DNA of 64,000 nucleotides from Pseudomonas congelans (GCF_900103225.1 NZ_FNJH01000009.1:1-64000); one strand, 5' to 3'. Positions 1-9,250 are shown, numbered from the stretch's first letter. The notes: generated from the letters alone by a model not told the origin. Numbers and translations are program-made.

Positions 1-113
1 ATAGGTGTTCTCCCGGACACCTATCGTTCCTCACGCTCCAGCGTGGGAATGCATTGCGTGACGCTCCGCGTCACAGGTCTGAGTCGCGCCGCCCGTTCAA
101 GATCGGACGCAGA
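1..113. repeat. Dispersed palindromic spacer repeat, left-edge copy
   Basis: This non-coding stretch is built from short dyads: a TAGGTGTtct..ggACACCTA stem, then CACGCTCCAGCGTG and GTGACGCTCCGCGTCAC. It is the reverse-complement arrangement of the unit tandemly repeated at 58415-58850, and related pieces occur at 13500-13640, 27500-27612, 35725-35755 and 41340-41395. It lies downstream of the M23 peptidase gene and could also help end its transcript. The left limit is unknown because the window starts inside it. Confidence 0.7.
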
Positions 114-140
114 GCATGGGAGCTATGAATGGCCCCCTAC

Positions 141-1043
141 TCAATTCCCGCCGACGGCGAAGTTGGGCAGGCTCTGCACCGGGGTGGCGAATTCGTAGGG
201 GATTGAGATCAGCTCATTGCCCGAGTTGCGCTGCACAACGAAGTGCAGGTGCGGGCCGGTGCTGTTGCCGGTATTGCCCGACCGCGCCAGCGCTGTTCCG
301 ACACTCACCCGCTGACCTTCCCTGACACTCACTGAGCCACGCATCAGGTGCAGGTAGACGCCCATCGTGCCGTCGTCGTGCAGAATGCGCACAAAGTTGC
401 CTGACGCATTCGAGCCCCGCCCTGACTGGCTGTTTTCGATCTTCACCACCGTGCCGCCGCGCGCGGCAATGATCGGCGTTCCCTCCGGCATGGCGATGTC
501 CATTGCATAGCGCCCCTTGACGCCGTAATGGCTGTATCTGCCATTCGGTCCCTGGGTCAGGCGAAACGGCCCGCCAATCCATGGCAGCGGGTATTTATAG
601 GCCTGCACCAAGCCCTTGGGATCGCCCAGGGTTGAACTCAGCACCGAGGCGTAGTTCATCGGCTTGCTCCCCACCTTGGGGCTCAAGACCACCACGCGCT
701 GGTTACTGCGCGCCGGGATCGTGCGGCGCAGCGTTGCTGACGAGCCAGAGACCCCCAACACGTTGGTCACACTGGAAAGCCTGAGTTCGACTTCGACAGG
801 GGCGTACAGATCGTTGCGTACATACAGGCTGTGTACGCCCCTTTCACGCCTGACACTCAAGTGCACCTGGCCGTCGATGCGCTCGACCATGCGGTCCCGA
901 AACACCATGACCGATGCGCCGGGCGTCGGCCGGTCCGAAAAGGACACCACGCCACTGGCATCGGTGAATTTATAAATCGTGACAGCCCCGGCCGACTGCA
1001 CAGTCAACGTCAGGGCAAACAGGATAAACAGGCGTTCAAGCAT
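141..1043 (-). CDS. Secreted M23-family (LytM) metallopeptidase with N-terminal DUF4124-like region
   Basis: The 300-residue protein is a probable envelope peptidoglycan endopeptidase or amidase activator. Residues 1-20 form a signal peptide. Residues about 21-60 (IYKFTDASGVVSFSDRP) resemble DUF4124. The C-terminal half is an M23 domain with the zinc-site pattern H172 and D182 (SHYGVKGRYAMD), H232 (YLHL) and the H265-L-H267 motif, so it looks catalytically complete. It is the last gene of a minus-strand block that also carries a response regulator and phoU-pst. There is about 190 bp between it and the regulator gene, so separate transcription is likely. The family call is strong; the physiological substrate is unknown. 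Confidence 0.85.
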   Translation of the reverse strand: MLERLFILFALTLTVQSAGAVTIYKFTDASGVVSFSDRPTPGASVMVFRDRMVERIDGQVHLSVRRERGVHSLYVRNDLYAPVEVELRLSSVTNVLGVSGSSATLRRTIPARSNQRVVVLSPKVGSKPMNYASVLSSTLGDPKGLVQAYKYPLPWIGGPFRLTQGPNGRYSHYGVKGRYAMDIAMPEGTPIIAARGGTVVKIENSQSGRGSNASGNFVRILHDDGTMGVYLHLMRGSVSVREGQRVSVGTALARSGNTGNSTGPHLHFVVQRNSGNELISIPYEFATPVQSLPNFAVGGN

Positions 1044-1234
1044 CGGAGATGTTCGGGTTCAAGGGCACTGGGGGCCAAGCCTAGCAGCCTTGCAGGCAGA
1101 AGAGGACGCAAGGGTATCAATCGGACATGAATGAAGCGTCAAGGAAGGCACGTCAGACGCACGTTACGCAGTGTCGTGTGACACCGCGCAAGGCTCATGC
1201 AGCAGCGGTATGCCATTCAGCTCAGAAGCGGGTA

Positions 1235-2125
1235 TCAGGCGCCCGGGATGAAGTGTTTCTGCGCGGTGCCACGAGCAATGAGGCGCGAAAGGTAATCGAG
1301 CTTCTGCGCGTCATGATCGACAAAGCGGAAGGTCACTTGCAGCCATTCGCTGTCGGGCTTCTGCTCGAACGCGGCGACTGAGTGCAGATAGCCATTCAGG
1401 CGCGCCACTTCGTTGCTCTCGCCCTGCTCAAGGTCCAGCACCGCACTGTCGAGTACCTGTGGCAGGTTTTCGCTGACGCGTATCACCAGTGTGGCGTCTT
1501 TCAGGGTAAGGGCCTTGATCACACACGGCTGAATGCCGTTGGGCAGGCGCAACTGGCCCTGTCCGCGACCAGTCGGCTCTGCCGATCGGGCGGGTGCAGG
1601 CGCTGGCTTGGGGGCTGCTGCTGCGGCTGCAGCAGGCGCGGCACGAACCACTTCGGCCTTGCCACCGGTCAATGCACTCAATGAGTCATTGAGCGGCGAG
1701 TTCATACGCGCCGGGGCTGTGGACATGACGGCGTCAAGCTTGCCGACTTTGGCCAGCGCTTTCTTGACCTTGGTCAGCAGCTGCTCATTGGTGAACGGCT
1801 TGCCGACAAAATCGGTTACTCCGGCCTGAATGGCCTGCACCACGTTTTCCTTGTCACCACGGCTGGTCACCATGATGAACGGAACGGTTCTCAGGTAATT
1901 GTCCTGCTCACGGCACCAGGTCAACAGCTCCAGGCCGGACATTTCGGGCATTTCCCAGTCGCACAGAATCAGATCGAACGACTCTTTGCCCAGCAACGTC
2001 TGAGCCTTGCGACCATTGACTGCATCCTCGGTATGAATCCCGGGAAAATAATTGCGCAGCCCTTTCTTGACCAAGTCGCGAATGAAAGTCGCGTCATCCA
2101 CCACCAATACACTGACCTTACTCAT
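1235..2125 (-). CDS. CheY-like response regulator with Ala/Pro linker and C-terminal PilZ-like region
   Basis: The 296-residue protein starts MSKVSVLVVDDATFIRD. The reading frame extends farther upstream, but ATG 2125 has a clear GCAGGAG ribosome site and begins exactly at the receiver domain. The receiver (1-125) has the acidic pair D10/D11, phospho-acceptor D56 (LILCDWEMPEMSG), a conserved T and K (VGKPF). An Ala/Pro-rich linker (about 170-200) joins it to a C-terminal domain ending in a PilZ-like FRFVDHD...LDYLSRLIAR. PilZ domains often bind c-di-GMP, but the RxxxR motif is not clear, so that is tentative. It lies downstream of phoU and is separated from it by a strong bidirectional terminator, so it is probably not part of the pst transcript. 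Confidence 0.85.
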   Translation of the reverse strand: MSKVSVLVVDDATFIRDLVKKGLRNYFPGIHTEDAVNGRKAQTLLGKESFDLILCDWEMPEMSGLELLTWCREQDNYLRTVPFIMVTSRGDKENVVQAIQAGVTDFVGKPFTNEQLLTKVKKALAKVGKLDAVMSTAPARMNSPLNDSLSALTGGKAEVVRAAPAAAAAAAPKPAPAPARSAEPTGRGQGQLRLPNGIQPCVIKALTLKDATLVIRVSENLPQVLDSAVLDLEQGESNEVARLNGYLHSVAAFEQKPDSEWLQVTFRFVDHDAQKLDYLSRLIARGTAQKHFIPGA

Positions 2126-2285
2126 CGACGCTCCTGCGGGCGTGTTCACCTGGAGGCGAACTGCGGTATGCCAACACGCCCTTTGTTTCGGCAAGCATAG
2201 CGTTGACTGATAGCCAACTGCCATATTGATTGACTGCGCCGCGACATTTAGTCCGCTGGCGACGGGAAATACTGATCTGCACAAC

Positions 2286-2317
2286 GAAAAACGCCCAGCG
2301 CGTGCTGGGCGTTTTTC
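2286..2317. terminator. Bidirectional Rho-independent terminator after phoU
   Basis: This is a perfect 14-bp inverted repeat, GAAAAACGCCCAGC - GCGT - GCTGGGCGTTTTTC. It has a run of five T on the exit side of either strand. It sits 12 bp past the phoU stop codon and closes the pst-phoU transcript. Confidence 0.93.
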
Positions 2318-2329
2318 TCGCAGGCAATC

Positions 2330-3091
2330 TTACTTATCGTCAGCGTTGCCCGGAACATTAGCGGTTTCGCTCGATATACCCTGCACTTCTTCCTTCATGC
2401 GCTTGAGACCCATGTGCCGCACGTCGGTCCCGCGCACCAGGTAGATCACCAGCTCGGAGATGTTGCGTGCATGGTCGCCGATTCGCTCCAGAGAGCGCAG
2501 CACCCAGATGACGTCCAGTACCCGGGAGATCGAGCGTGGATCTTCCATCATGTAGGTCGCCAGCTCGCGCAGGGCCGTCTTGTACTCGCGGTCGATGGTC
2601 TTGTCGTACTGCGCAACCGACAGGGCCAGCTCGGCGTCGAAACGGGCGAAAGAATCCAGCGCATCGCGCACCATGTTGCGCACCTGATCGCCGATGTGAC
2701 GCACTTCGACGTACCCGCGCGGTGCCTCGCCCTCTTCGCACAGTTTGATGGCACGGCGCGCGATCTTGGTCGCTTCATCACCAATGCGCTCCAGGTCGAT
2801 CACCGACTTGGAAATGCTGATGATCAGGCGCAGGTCGGATGCTGCAGGCTGGCGACGAGCCAGAATGCGCAGGCATTCCTCGTCGATGCTGCGCTCCATC
2901 TGATTGATCCGGTCGTCGACCTCGCGAACACGCTGGGCAAGACCGGAATCGGCCTCGATCAGCGCCGTGACCGAATCGTTCACCTGCTTCTCGACCAGGC
3001 CACCCATTTCAAGCAAATGGCTGCGAACGTCTTCGAGTTCAGCGTTGAACTGTTGGGAAATGTGATGCGTATGGCTGTCTTTGTGGATCAT
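2330..3091 (-). CDS. phoU: Phosphate signalling protein PhoU
   Basis: The 253-residue protein is a cytoplasmic peripheral regulator that links the PstSCAB transporter to the PhoR kinase. When phosphate is plentiful it holds PhoR in the phosphatase state and limits Pst uptake. The sequence has the two three-helix PhoU repeats, each with the metal-binding E/DxxxD signature region (for example VREVDDRINQMERSIDEECL and RIGDHARNISELV). The full length is usual for the family. It is the last gene of the pst block, 70 bp after pstB, and is followed by a strong terminator. Confidence 0.97.
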   Translation of the reverse strand: MIHKDSHTHHISQQFNAELEDVRSHLLEMGGLVEKQVNDSVTALIEADSGLAQRVREVDDRINQMERSIDEECLRILARRQPAASDLRLIISISKSVIDLERIGDEATKIARRAIKLCEEGEAPRGYVEVRHIGDQVRNMVRDALDSFARFDAELALSVAQYDKTIDREYKTALRELATYMMEDPRSISRVLDVIWVLRSLERIGDHARNISELVIYLVRGTDVRHMGLKRMKEEVQGISSETANVPGNADDK

Positions 3092-3161
3092 GCTGGGTGT
3101 CCTTGGAACGTCCGGTTAATTGCGAAAACGCAGCGGTGGTTCAGGGCTGACGAAGCACGTA

Positions 3162-3995
3162 CTACCCGTAACGACCGGTGATGTAGTCTTCTGTCTGTTT
3201 TTTTGCCGGGTTGGTGAACAAGGTATCCGTATCACCGAACTCGACAAGTTTGCCCATGTACATAAACGCGGTGTAATCCGACACCCGAGCCGCCTGCTGC
3301 ATGTTGTGGGTAACGATCACAATGGTGTATTTCGATTTCAGTTCGTAGATCAGTTCTTCGACTTTAAGGGTCGAAATCGGATCGAGTGCCGAACAGGGTT
3401 CGTCGAGCAGCAGGACTTCCGGCTCCACGGCGATCGTTCGGGCAATGACCAGACGCTGCTGCTGCCCCCCGGACAAACCCAATGCCGACTCATGCAGTCG
3501 ATCCTTGACTTCATCCCAGAGCGCAGCGGCTTTCAGCGCCCACTCGACAGCTTCATCGAGCACGCGCTTCTTGTTGATCCCCTGAATGCGCAGCCCGTAG
3601 ACCACGTTTTCATAAATCGTCTTGGGGAACGGATTGGGCTTCTGAAACACCATGCCGACGCGCCGACGCAACTCGGCGACTTCCTCGCCCTTGGTGTAGA
3701 TGTTGTGACCGTACAGGTTGATCGCACCGTCGACCCGGCAACCATCGACCAGGTCGTTCATGCGGTTGAAGCAGCGCAACAACGTCGACTTGCCACACCC
3801 GGACGGACCGATGAACGAGGTCACCTTCTGCTTCGGGATATTCAGGGCAATATCGAACAGCGCCTGCTTGTCGCCATAGAACAGATTCAGGCCCGGCACT
3901 TCGATGGCCACGCTTTCGTCGGCCAGATCCAGGCTTTGCTTGTGACGCCTCAGGGCCGACATGTTCATGCCACTCGTCGGGCTTTCATGCTGCAT
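3162..3995 (-). CDS. pstB: Phosphate ABC transporter ATP-binding protein PstB
   Basis: This 277-residue ATPase powers the high-affinity phosphate importer. Walker A GPSGCGKST is at residues 63-71. It is followed by the signature LSGGQQQRL, Walker B LLDEPCSALDP and the switch histidine in VIVTHNMQQ. The chosen ATG has an AGGAG ribosome site 7 nt away. Relative to E. coli PstB it carries about 20 extra N-terminal residues, as is common in Pseudomonas. It is in an operon after pstA (66-bp gap) and before phoU. Confidence 0.97.
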   Translation of the reverse strand: MQHESPTSGMNMSALRRHKQSLDLADESVAIEVPGLNLFYGDKQALFDIALNIPKQKVTSFIGPSGCGKSTLLRCFNRMNDLVDGCRVDGAINLYGHNIYTKGEEVAELRRRVGMVFQKPNPFPKTIYENVVYGLRIQGINKKRVLDEAVEWALKAAALWDEVKDRLHESALGLSGGQQQRLVIARTIAVEPEVLLLDEPCSALDPISTLKVEELIYELKSKYTIVIVTHNMQQAARVSDYTAFMYMGKLVEFGDTDTLFTNPAKKQTEDYITGRYG

Positions 3996-4061
3996 GGATT
4001 GCTCCTGTGCGAACTATTCGCGTCATCGAACGGCCGCGTTTGCCAAAGGGCGAATTCGGGA

Positions 4062-5732
4062 TCAATTGTCGAGTGCCTTGTACTTTTCCCGCAAATGGTT
4101 ACGGATGCTCACCGCCGACAGATTGAGCAAGGCGATGACCAGTACCAGCAGCAGCGCGGTGGCATAGACCAGCGGGCGTGCTGCCTCGACGTTGGGGCTC
4201 TGGAAGCCGACGTCGTAAATATGGAAACCCAGGTGCATGATCTTCTGGTCGAGATGCAGATAAGGATAGTTGCCGTCCAGCGGCAGCGACGGCGCCAGCT
4301 TGACGACGCCCACCAGCATCAAGGGTGCAACCTCGCCGGCGGCACGCGCCACCGCGAGAATCAGCCCGGTCATCATCGCCGGGCTGGCCATTGGCAACAC
4401 GATCTTCCACAGCGTCTCGGCCTTGGTTGCACCCAGCGCCAGCGAACCTTCACGCAGGGTCAGCGGAATGCGCGCCAGCCCTTCTTCCGTGGCCACAATC
4501 ACTACCGGCACAGCGAGCAGTGCCAGGGTCAGCGAAGCCCATAGCAGGCCCGGCGTACCGAACGTCGGGGCAGGCAGCGCTTCGGGAAAGAACAGCCGAT
4601 CCACCGAGCCGCCAAGCACATAGACGAAGAACCCAAGGCCGAACACGCCGTAGACAATCGCCGGCACACCGGCGAGGTTGTTCACCGCGATGCGAATCAA
4701 CCGGGTAACCGGCCCCTGACGCGCGTACTCACGCAGGTAGACCGCCGCCAGCACGCCGAATGGCGTGACGATCACGGCCATGATCAGGGTCATCATCACC
4801 GTGCCGAAGATCGCCGGGAAGATACCGCCTTCGGTATTGGCTTCGCGTGGATCGGCGCTGAGAAATTCCCACAGCTTCTCGAAGTAGAAGCCAAGCTTGG
4901 TCACCGTACCCATCGCATTGGGCTGATAGGCACGCACCACTTTGCCCAGGCTGAGTTCGATCTCTTTGCCGTTGCCATCGCGTGCGGTCAGGCTGTCGCG
5001 ATCAAAGGCCTGGTGCAGGCCGTCAAGACGCGCCTCGATAACCTTGTAACGCGCATCCAGCTCGGCCCGCTCGGCAGCCATGTCCGCTTGCGCGGCGGCA
5101 TCCAGCCGCCCATCGAGCTCCAGCTTGCGGGCCTGCAGACGCAGGCGCTCGATGCCGTGATTGATGGCACCGATGTCTTTCTTTTCCAGGGTATAAAGTT
5201 CGTCAGCCAGCTTTTCGACGCGTTTGATGCGCGCTTGCAGGGCCGGCCAGGCCGCCTCGCCTTCGGCCACGACGCGCCCGCCTTCCTTGACGTTGACCAG
5301 ATAGCCGTAAAAATTGCCCCACTCGCGGCGCTCCAGCGTCATCAGGTCTGCGGGACGGCTCTGTCCGGTCAGCCATTCGCCCACCACCCAGTTAAAGTCA
5401 CTGGGGTTGAGATCGCGATTGCCAACCTTGTACAGCTCGCGGGTCATGAACTCCGGCCCTTGATCAGGCACCGGCAGGCCCGCGCTTTTCAGGCGCGCAC
5501 GAGGTACTTGCTCCTGCTCGACCCGCTCACCGACCAGAACGCTCGATTCCTGATTGGGTACCGCGTACTGAGCGCTCACCAGGTCGGCGGGCCAGAAATG
5601 CCCAAGGCCACGCACGGCGATCACCGCCAACAGGCCGATGGTCATGATCACAGCGATGGATACGGCGCCCGCACTCATCCAGACGCCGGGGGCGCCACTT
5701 TTGAACCAGTTCCTGAGGGAGTTCCGCTTCAC
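4062..5732 (-). CDS. pstA: Phosphate ABC transporter permease PstA, long form
   Basis: The 556-residue inner-membrane permease is about twice the length of E. coli PstA. After a first membrane segment there is a roughly 250-residue periplasmic insertion with a coiled-coil-like stretch (ELDGRLDAAAQADMAAERAELDARY region). The binding-protein-dependent permease domain occupies the C-terminal half, with the EAA-like loop LREGSLALGATKAETLWKIVLP. The open frame begins at TTG 5735. GTG 5732, nine bases after AAGGAAGG, gives the MKRNSLRNW beginning expected for the family and is preferred. It is tightly packed 15 bp after pstC. Confidence 0.93.
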   Translation of the reverse strand: MKRNSLRNWFKSGAPGVWMSAGAVSIAVIMTIGLLAVIAVRGLGHFWPADLVSAQYAVPNQESSVLVGERVEQEQVPRARLKSAGLPVPDQGPEFMTRELYKVGNRDLNPSDFNWVVGEWLTGQSRPADLMTLERREWGNFYGYLVNVKEGGRVVAEGEAAWPALQARIKRVEKLADELYTLEKKDIGAINHGIERLRLQARKLELDGRLDAAAQADMAAERAELDARYKVIEARLDGLHQAFDRDSLTARDGNGKEIELSLGKVVRAYQPNAMGTVTKLGFYFEKLWEFLSADPREANTEGGIFPAIFGTVMMTLIMAVIVTPFGVLAAVYLREYARQGPVTRLIRIAVNNLAGVPAIVYGVFGLGFFVYVLGGSVDRLFFPEALPAPTFGTPGLLWASLTLALLAVPVVIVATEEGLARIPLTLREGSLALGATKAETLWKIVLPMASPAMMTGLILAVARAAGEVAPLMLVGVVKLAPSLPLDGNYPYLHLDQKIMHLGFHIYDVGFQSPNVEAARPLVYATALLLVLVIALLNLSAVSIRNHLREKYKALDN

Positions 5733-5747
5733 CAACGCCTACCTTCC

Positions 5748-8033
5748 TTACAGCGACGAATATTGCTTGCGCAGACGCTGACGAATCAGCTCCGCGAGGG
5801 TGTTCATCACGAAGGTGAACATCAACAGCACCAACGCCGCCAGAAACAGCACCCGATAATGGCTGCCGCCCACTTCCGACTCCGGCATCTCCACCGCGAC
5901 ATTGGCCGCCAGCGTGCGCATGCCTTCAAACAGGTTCATGTCCATGATCGGCGTATTGCCGGTCGCCATCAGCACAATCATGGTCTCCCCCACTGCCCGG
6001 CCCATACCGATCATCAAGGCGGAAAAGATGCCGGGGCTGGCGGTCAGGATCACCACCCGCGTCAGGGTCTGCCACGGCGTCGCGCCCAATGCCAGCGAAC
6101 CCAGTGTGAGGCTGCGCGGCACACTGAACACGGCGTCTTCGGCAATCGAATAAATGTTGGGGATCACCGCGAACCCCATGGCGATACCGACCACCAGCGC
6201 ATTGCGCTGATCGTAGGTGATACCCAGATGGTCACGAATCCAGGTGCTCATGTCCCCGGCGAAGAACCAGCTCTCCAGGTGCGGGCTCATGCTCAGCGAG
6301 AACCAGCCCACCAACAGCACGACCGGAATCAGAATCGCGCCTTCCCAGCCATCGGGAATACGCAGGCGAAGCGAATCAGGCAGACGGGTCCAGAAAAAGC
6401 CCGCCAACAAAATGCCGATCGGCGTGAGCAGCAACAGGCTGAAGATGCCGGGCAGATGCCCTTCCAGGTACGGGGCCAGAAACAATCCGGCAAAAAAGCC
6501 GAGAATCACTGTCGGCATCGCTTCCATCAATTCGATCACCGGCTTGACCTTGCGGCGCATGCCCGGGGCCATGAAGTAGGCGGTATAGATCGCGGCAGCA
6601 ACGGCCAGCGGTGCGGCCAGCAACATCGCGTAGAACGCCGCTTTCAGCGTGCCGTAGGTCAACGGCGCCAGGCTCAGCTTGGGTTCGAAGTCGGAGTTGG
6701 ATGCCGTGGACTGCCAGATGTACTTGGGCTCATCGTAATTCTCGTACCAGACCTTGCCCCACAGCGAACTCCAGGAGACTTCCGGGTGCGGGTTGTCCAG
6801 CGTCAGCGGCAGCAGCTTGCCAGCACTTTCAATCAGAATCCGGTTGGCGCGTGGCGATAGCGCCAGAATGCCGGGGCCCTCGGCGACCTTGTCGATCAGC
6901 AGGGTGCGGTGCGCCGTGCTGTGGAATACGCCCAGCTTGCCGGAAGCATCCAGAGCGATGAAGCCCTTGCGGCGCTGCTCGGCCTTGATCTGCGCGATAG
7001 GCGCGCTGCCGAGGCTGAAATCGCGGATGCGCATCAGACGCTGCTCGCCGTCAGTGTCCCGGGCCATGAACCACTGAGACATGCTGCCCTTCGAGTTGCC
7101 GATGATCAGCGAAATGCCGCCAACCAGCTGAGCGCTCGCCGTGATCTCGGCATTGCCGTCTTCCAGCAGTTTATAGCGGCCATTGAGGCTGCGATCGCGC
7201 AGGCTGAACACATCCGCCTGCGCGCGCCCGTTGATGACATACAACCATTGCTGGCGCGGGTCGATGTAGATCGCCTTGACCGCTGCGGACATCTGCGGCA
7301 ACTCGACACGCGTCTGCTCGCGGGTCATCTCGCCGGTCATCATGTTTTCTTTCTGTTCGAGCGAGATGACATGCAACTGAGTGCCGGTCGCCCCTGCCAG
7401 CTTGAGGCTGTCGCCATCGGAACTGACAGTGACATGCTCGACCGCACGCCCGGCCTCATCCAGTACCAAAGGCGCTTCGCCGTAGGGCCAGGCCACGCTC
7501 GGGGTGATGGTTTTCCGATCGTTCGGGTAGGTCGTCAGGTACGAGTGCCTGAACACCAGGACCTGACCGTTGGACAAGCCAAGGGCTATCAGTGGCGCAC
7601 CGGGCTGATCCTTGCCGATGGACGCAACGGACACGCCAGCGGGAAGCGGCAAGGCAATGCGCTGCAGCTCTGCGCCGTCCTCGATGTTGAAAAAGACCAC
7701 CTCGCCCTTGTCGGAAATGCGCATGCCGATCTGGTTCTGCTCTTCGATGGTGATCATCAGCGGCGCGCCGGCGTCCTGCAGCCAGGCGGCATTCAGCGCT
7801 GGTTCGGCGGTCAGGCTGGCGCCTTTGAAAAGCGGCGCAACGACGTAGGCAAGGTAGAAGAAGATCAGCGTGATGGCCGCCAGCACGGCAAGGCCACCAA
7901 TGGCGACGTACCAGTGAGTGAGCCGGTCCTTAAACGCACGGACACGACGCTTTCGCACCATCGCAGGAGTATTGAAATCAATACGCGCTGGAGGCGAACT
8001 CTGGTCCATCGTCGATTTGAACAGCTCATTCAT
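5748..8033 (-). CDS. pstC: Phosphate ABC transporter permease PstC, long form
   Basis: This very long PstC (about 760 residues against about 320 in E. coli) has one N-terminal membrane segment (residues about 40-65), then a roughly 370-residue periplasmic region with repeated beta-like motifs. A standard permease domain fills the last 300 residues (EAA loop SLTLGSLALGATPWQTLTRVVI). The start is uncertain: GTG 8039, ATG 8033 and ATG 8009 are all in frame, and none has a strong ribosome site. A Pho box lies only 25 bp upstream of ATG 8033, which would place transcription at or just before that codon. A leaderless start or the 8009 start is therefore possible. Confidence 0.92.
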   Translation of the reverse strand: MNELFKSTMDQSSPPARIDFNTPAMVRKRRVRAFKDRLTHWYVAIGGLAVLAAITLIFFYLAYVVAPLFKGASLTAEPALNAAWLQDAGAPLMITIEEQNQIGMRISDKGEVVFFNIEDGAELQRIALPLPAGVSVASIGKDQPGAPLIALGLSNGQVLVFRHSYLTTYPNDRKTITPSVAWPYGEAPLVLDEAGRAVEHVTVSSDGDSLKLAGATGTQLHVISLEQKENMMTGEMTREQTRVELPQMSAAVKAIYIDPRQQWLYVINGRAQADVFSLRDRSLNGRYKLLEDGNAEITASAQLVGGISLIIGNSKGSMSQWFMARDTDGEQRLMRIRDFSLGSAPIAQIKAEQRRKGFIALDASGKLGVFHSTAHRTLLIDKVAEGPGILALSPRANRILIESAGKLLPLTLDNPHPEVSWSSLWGKVWYENYDEPKYIWQSTASNSDFEPKLSLAPLTYGTLKAAFYAMLLAAPLAVAAAIYTAYFMAPGMRRKVKPVIELMEAMPTVILGFFAGLFLAPYLEGHLPGIFSLLLLTPIGILLAGFFWTRLPDSLRLRIPDGWEGAILIPVVLLVGWFSLSMSPHLESWFFAGDMSTWIRDHLGITYDQRNALVVGIAMGFAVIPNIYSIAEDAVFSVPRSLTLGSLALGATPWQTLTRVVILTASPGIFSALMIGMGRAVGETMIVLMATGNTPIMDMNLFEGMRTLAANVAVEMPESEVGGSHYRVLFLAALVLLMFTFVMNTLAELIRQRLRKQYSSL

Positions 8034-8057
8034 GCGCACACACCGTAGACGCCTTGT

Positions 8058-8075
8058 ATGACAGAAACATTACAG
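8058..8075 (-). promoter_or_regulatory. Pho box in front of pstC
   Basis: Read on the minus strand the site is CTGTAAT-GTTT-CTGTCAT. This is two 7-bp direct repeats with the 4-bp spacer expected for PhoB, and it differs from the consensus repeat CTGTCAT at one base. A weak -10 (TACGGT, 8042-8047) lies 10 bp downstream. It gives pstC its own phosphate-starvation promoter separate from that of pstS. Confidence 0.85.
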
Positions 8076-8176
8076 CAAGGTGACGCAAGAAAGCCCGCTG
8101 CCTGCGAAACCGGCGGCGGACTGTTCAATTTGTGTGCAGGCCAGTCCATTGAGCCTCACTCGCAACGTGTACGTGA

Positions 8177-9166
8177 CTACTTCACCGCCACGCCCTGCAG
8201 GCCAAGATCAGCCAGCGCCTTCTCCACGACACGGGCAGGCAGCGGGATATAACCGTCCTTCATCACCACTTCCTGGCCCTGTCTCGACAGCACCAGTTTC
8301 ACAAATTCGGCTTCCAGCGGCGCCAAGGGCTGGTTCGGCGCCTTGTTCACATACACATAAAGAAAGCGCGACAGTGGATAACTGCCGTTCAGGGTATTGG
8401 CTTCGCTGTCTTCGACAAACTCGCCCCCTTCCTTCTTCGCCAGCGGAACAGTCCTGACGTTGGATGTCTTGTAACCGATGCCCGAGTAACCGATGCCGTT
8501 AAGCGAATTGCTGATCGCGCTGACCACCGAAGCAGAGCCGGGCTGCTCGTTGACGTTGGCCTTGAAGTCGCCTTTGCACAGGGCTTCTTCCTTGAAATAA
8601 CCGTAAGTGCCCGACACCGAGTTACGACCGAACAACTGGATCGGTTTGCCTGCCAGATCGCCGGTCACGCCGACATCACCCCAGGTTTTCGCGTCGGCCC
8701 TGGCGCCGCACAGGCGGGTCGCGGAAAAGATCGCGTCCACTTGCTGCAGGGTCAGGCCCTTGATCGGGTTGTCCTTGTGCACGAAAACCGCCAATGCATC
8801 CACCGCGACCGGAATGGCGGTCGGCTTGTAGCCATGCTTCTGCTCGAAAGCCGATAACTCGCCGTCTTTCATCTTGCGGCTCATCGGGCCCAGATTGGCC
8901 GTGCCCTCGGTCAGCGCGGGTGGCGCCGTGGAGGAGCCGGCCGCTTGGATCTGGATATTCACGCTCGGGTATTCTTTCTTGTAGGCCTCGGCCCACAGGG
9001 TCATGAGATTTGCCAGGGTATCGGAGCCGACACTGGAGAGATTGCCCGACACACCGGAGGTCTTGGTATAGGCCTTGATGGCAGGGTCGACCGCAGCCAG
9101 CGTATTGGCTGCCGTCACTACGGCGGCAACCAATGTCAGTGCAGTCATCAAACGCTTGAGTGTCAT
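8177..9166 (-). CDS. pstS: Periplasmic phosphate-binding protein PstS
   Basis: The 329-residue binding protein delivers phosphate to PstCA. Residues 1-24 are a signal peptide (ALTLVAAVVTAANTLA). Mature-protein phosphate-contact loops are visible: SSVGSDTLANL, AAGSSTAPPALTEG and GRNSVSGTYGYFKEE, plus the two-cysteine pair in LCGARA and LCKGDF. It is the first gene of the pst block. A Pho box lies 67 bp upstream of its start, and the 143-bp gap to pstC carries a second Pho box, so pstS can be transcribed alone at a high level. It resembles the Pseudomonas PstS type rather than the DING proteins. Confidence 0.97.
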   Translation of the reverse strand: MTLKRLMTALTLVAAVVTAANTLAAVDPAIKAYTKTSGVSGNLSSVGSDTLANLMTLWAEAYKKEYPSVNIQIQAAGSSTAPPALTEGTANLGPMSRKMKDGELSAFEQKHGYKPTAIPVAVDALAVFVHKDNPIKGLTLQQVDAIFSATRLCGARADAKTWGDVGVTGDLAGKPIQLFGRNSVSGTYGYFKEEALCKGDFKANVNEQPGSASVVSAISNSLNGIGYSGIGYKTSNVRTVPLAKKEGGEFVEDSEANTLNGSYPLSRFLYVYVNKAPNQPLAPLEAEFVKLVLSRQGQEVVMKDGYIPLPARVVEKALADLGLQGVAVK

Positions 9167-9232
9167 CCTTGCGCTCCCGGCAGGGTATGTAGGTGTCCAC
9201 GAGCCTTGTTTGGCCAGTCTTGTGACTACTCT

Positions 9233-9250
9233 ATGAATTGATTATGACAA
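9233..9250 (-). promoter_or_regulatory. Pho box in front of pstS
   Basis: Minus-strand TTGTCAT-AATC-AATTCAT fits the 7-4-7 direct-repeat layout of a PhoB site. The first repeat is near perfect and the second is degraded (AATTCAT against CTGTCAT). It sits between the pstS start (9166) and the terminator of the upstream transporter gene, where the pstS promoter must be. Confidence 0.8.

Noticed and set aside
5013..6860. A 615-codon open frame on the plus strand over pstA/pstC
   Set aside because: Antisense shadow of GC-rich coding sequence; Gln/His/Arg-rich composition, no domain, and spans the boundary of two real genes.
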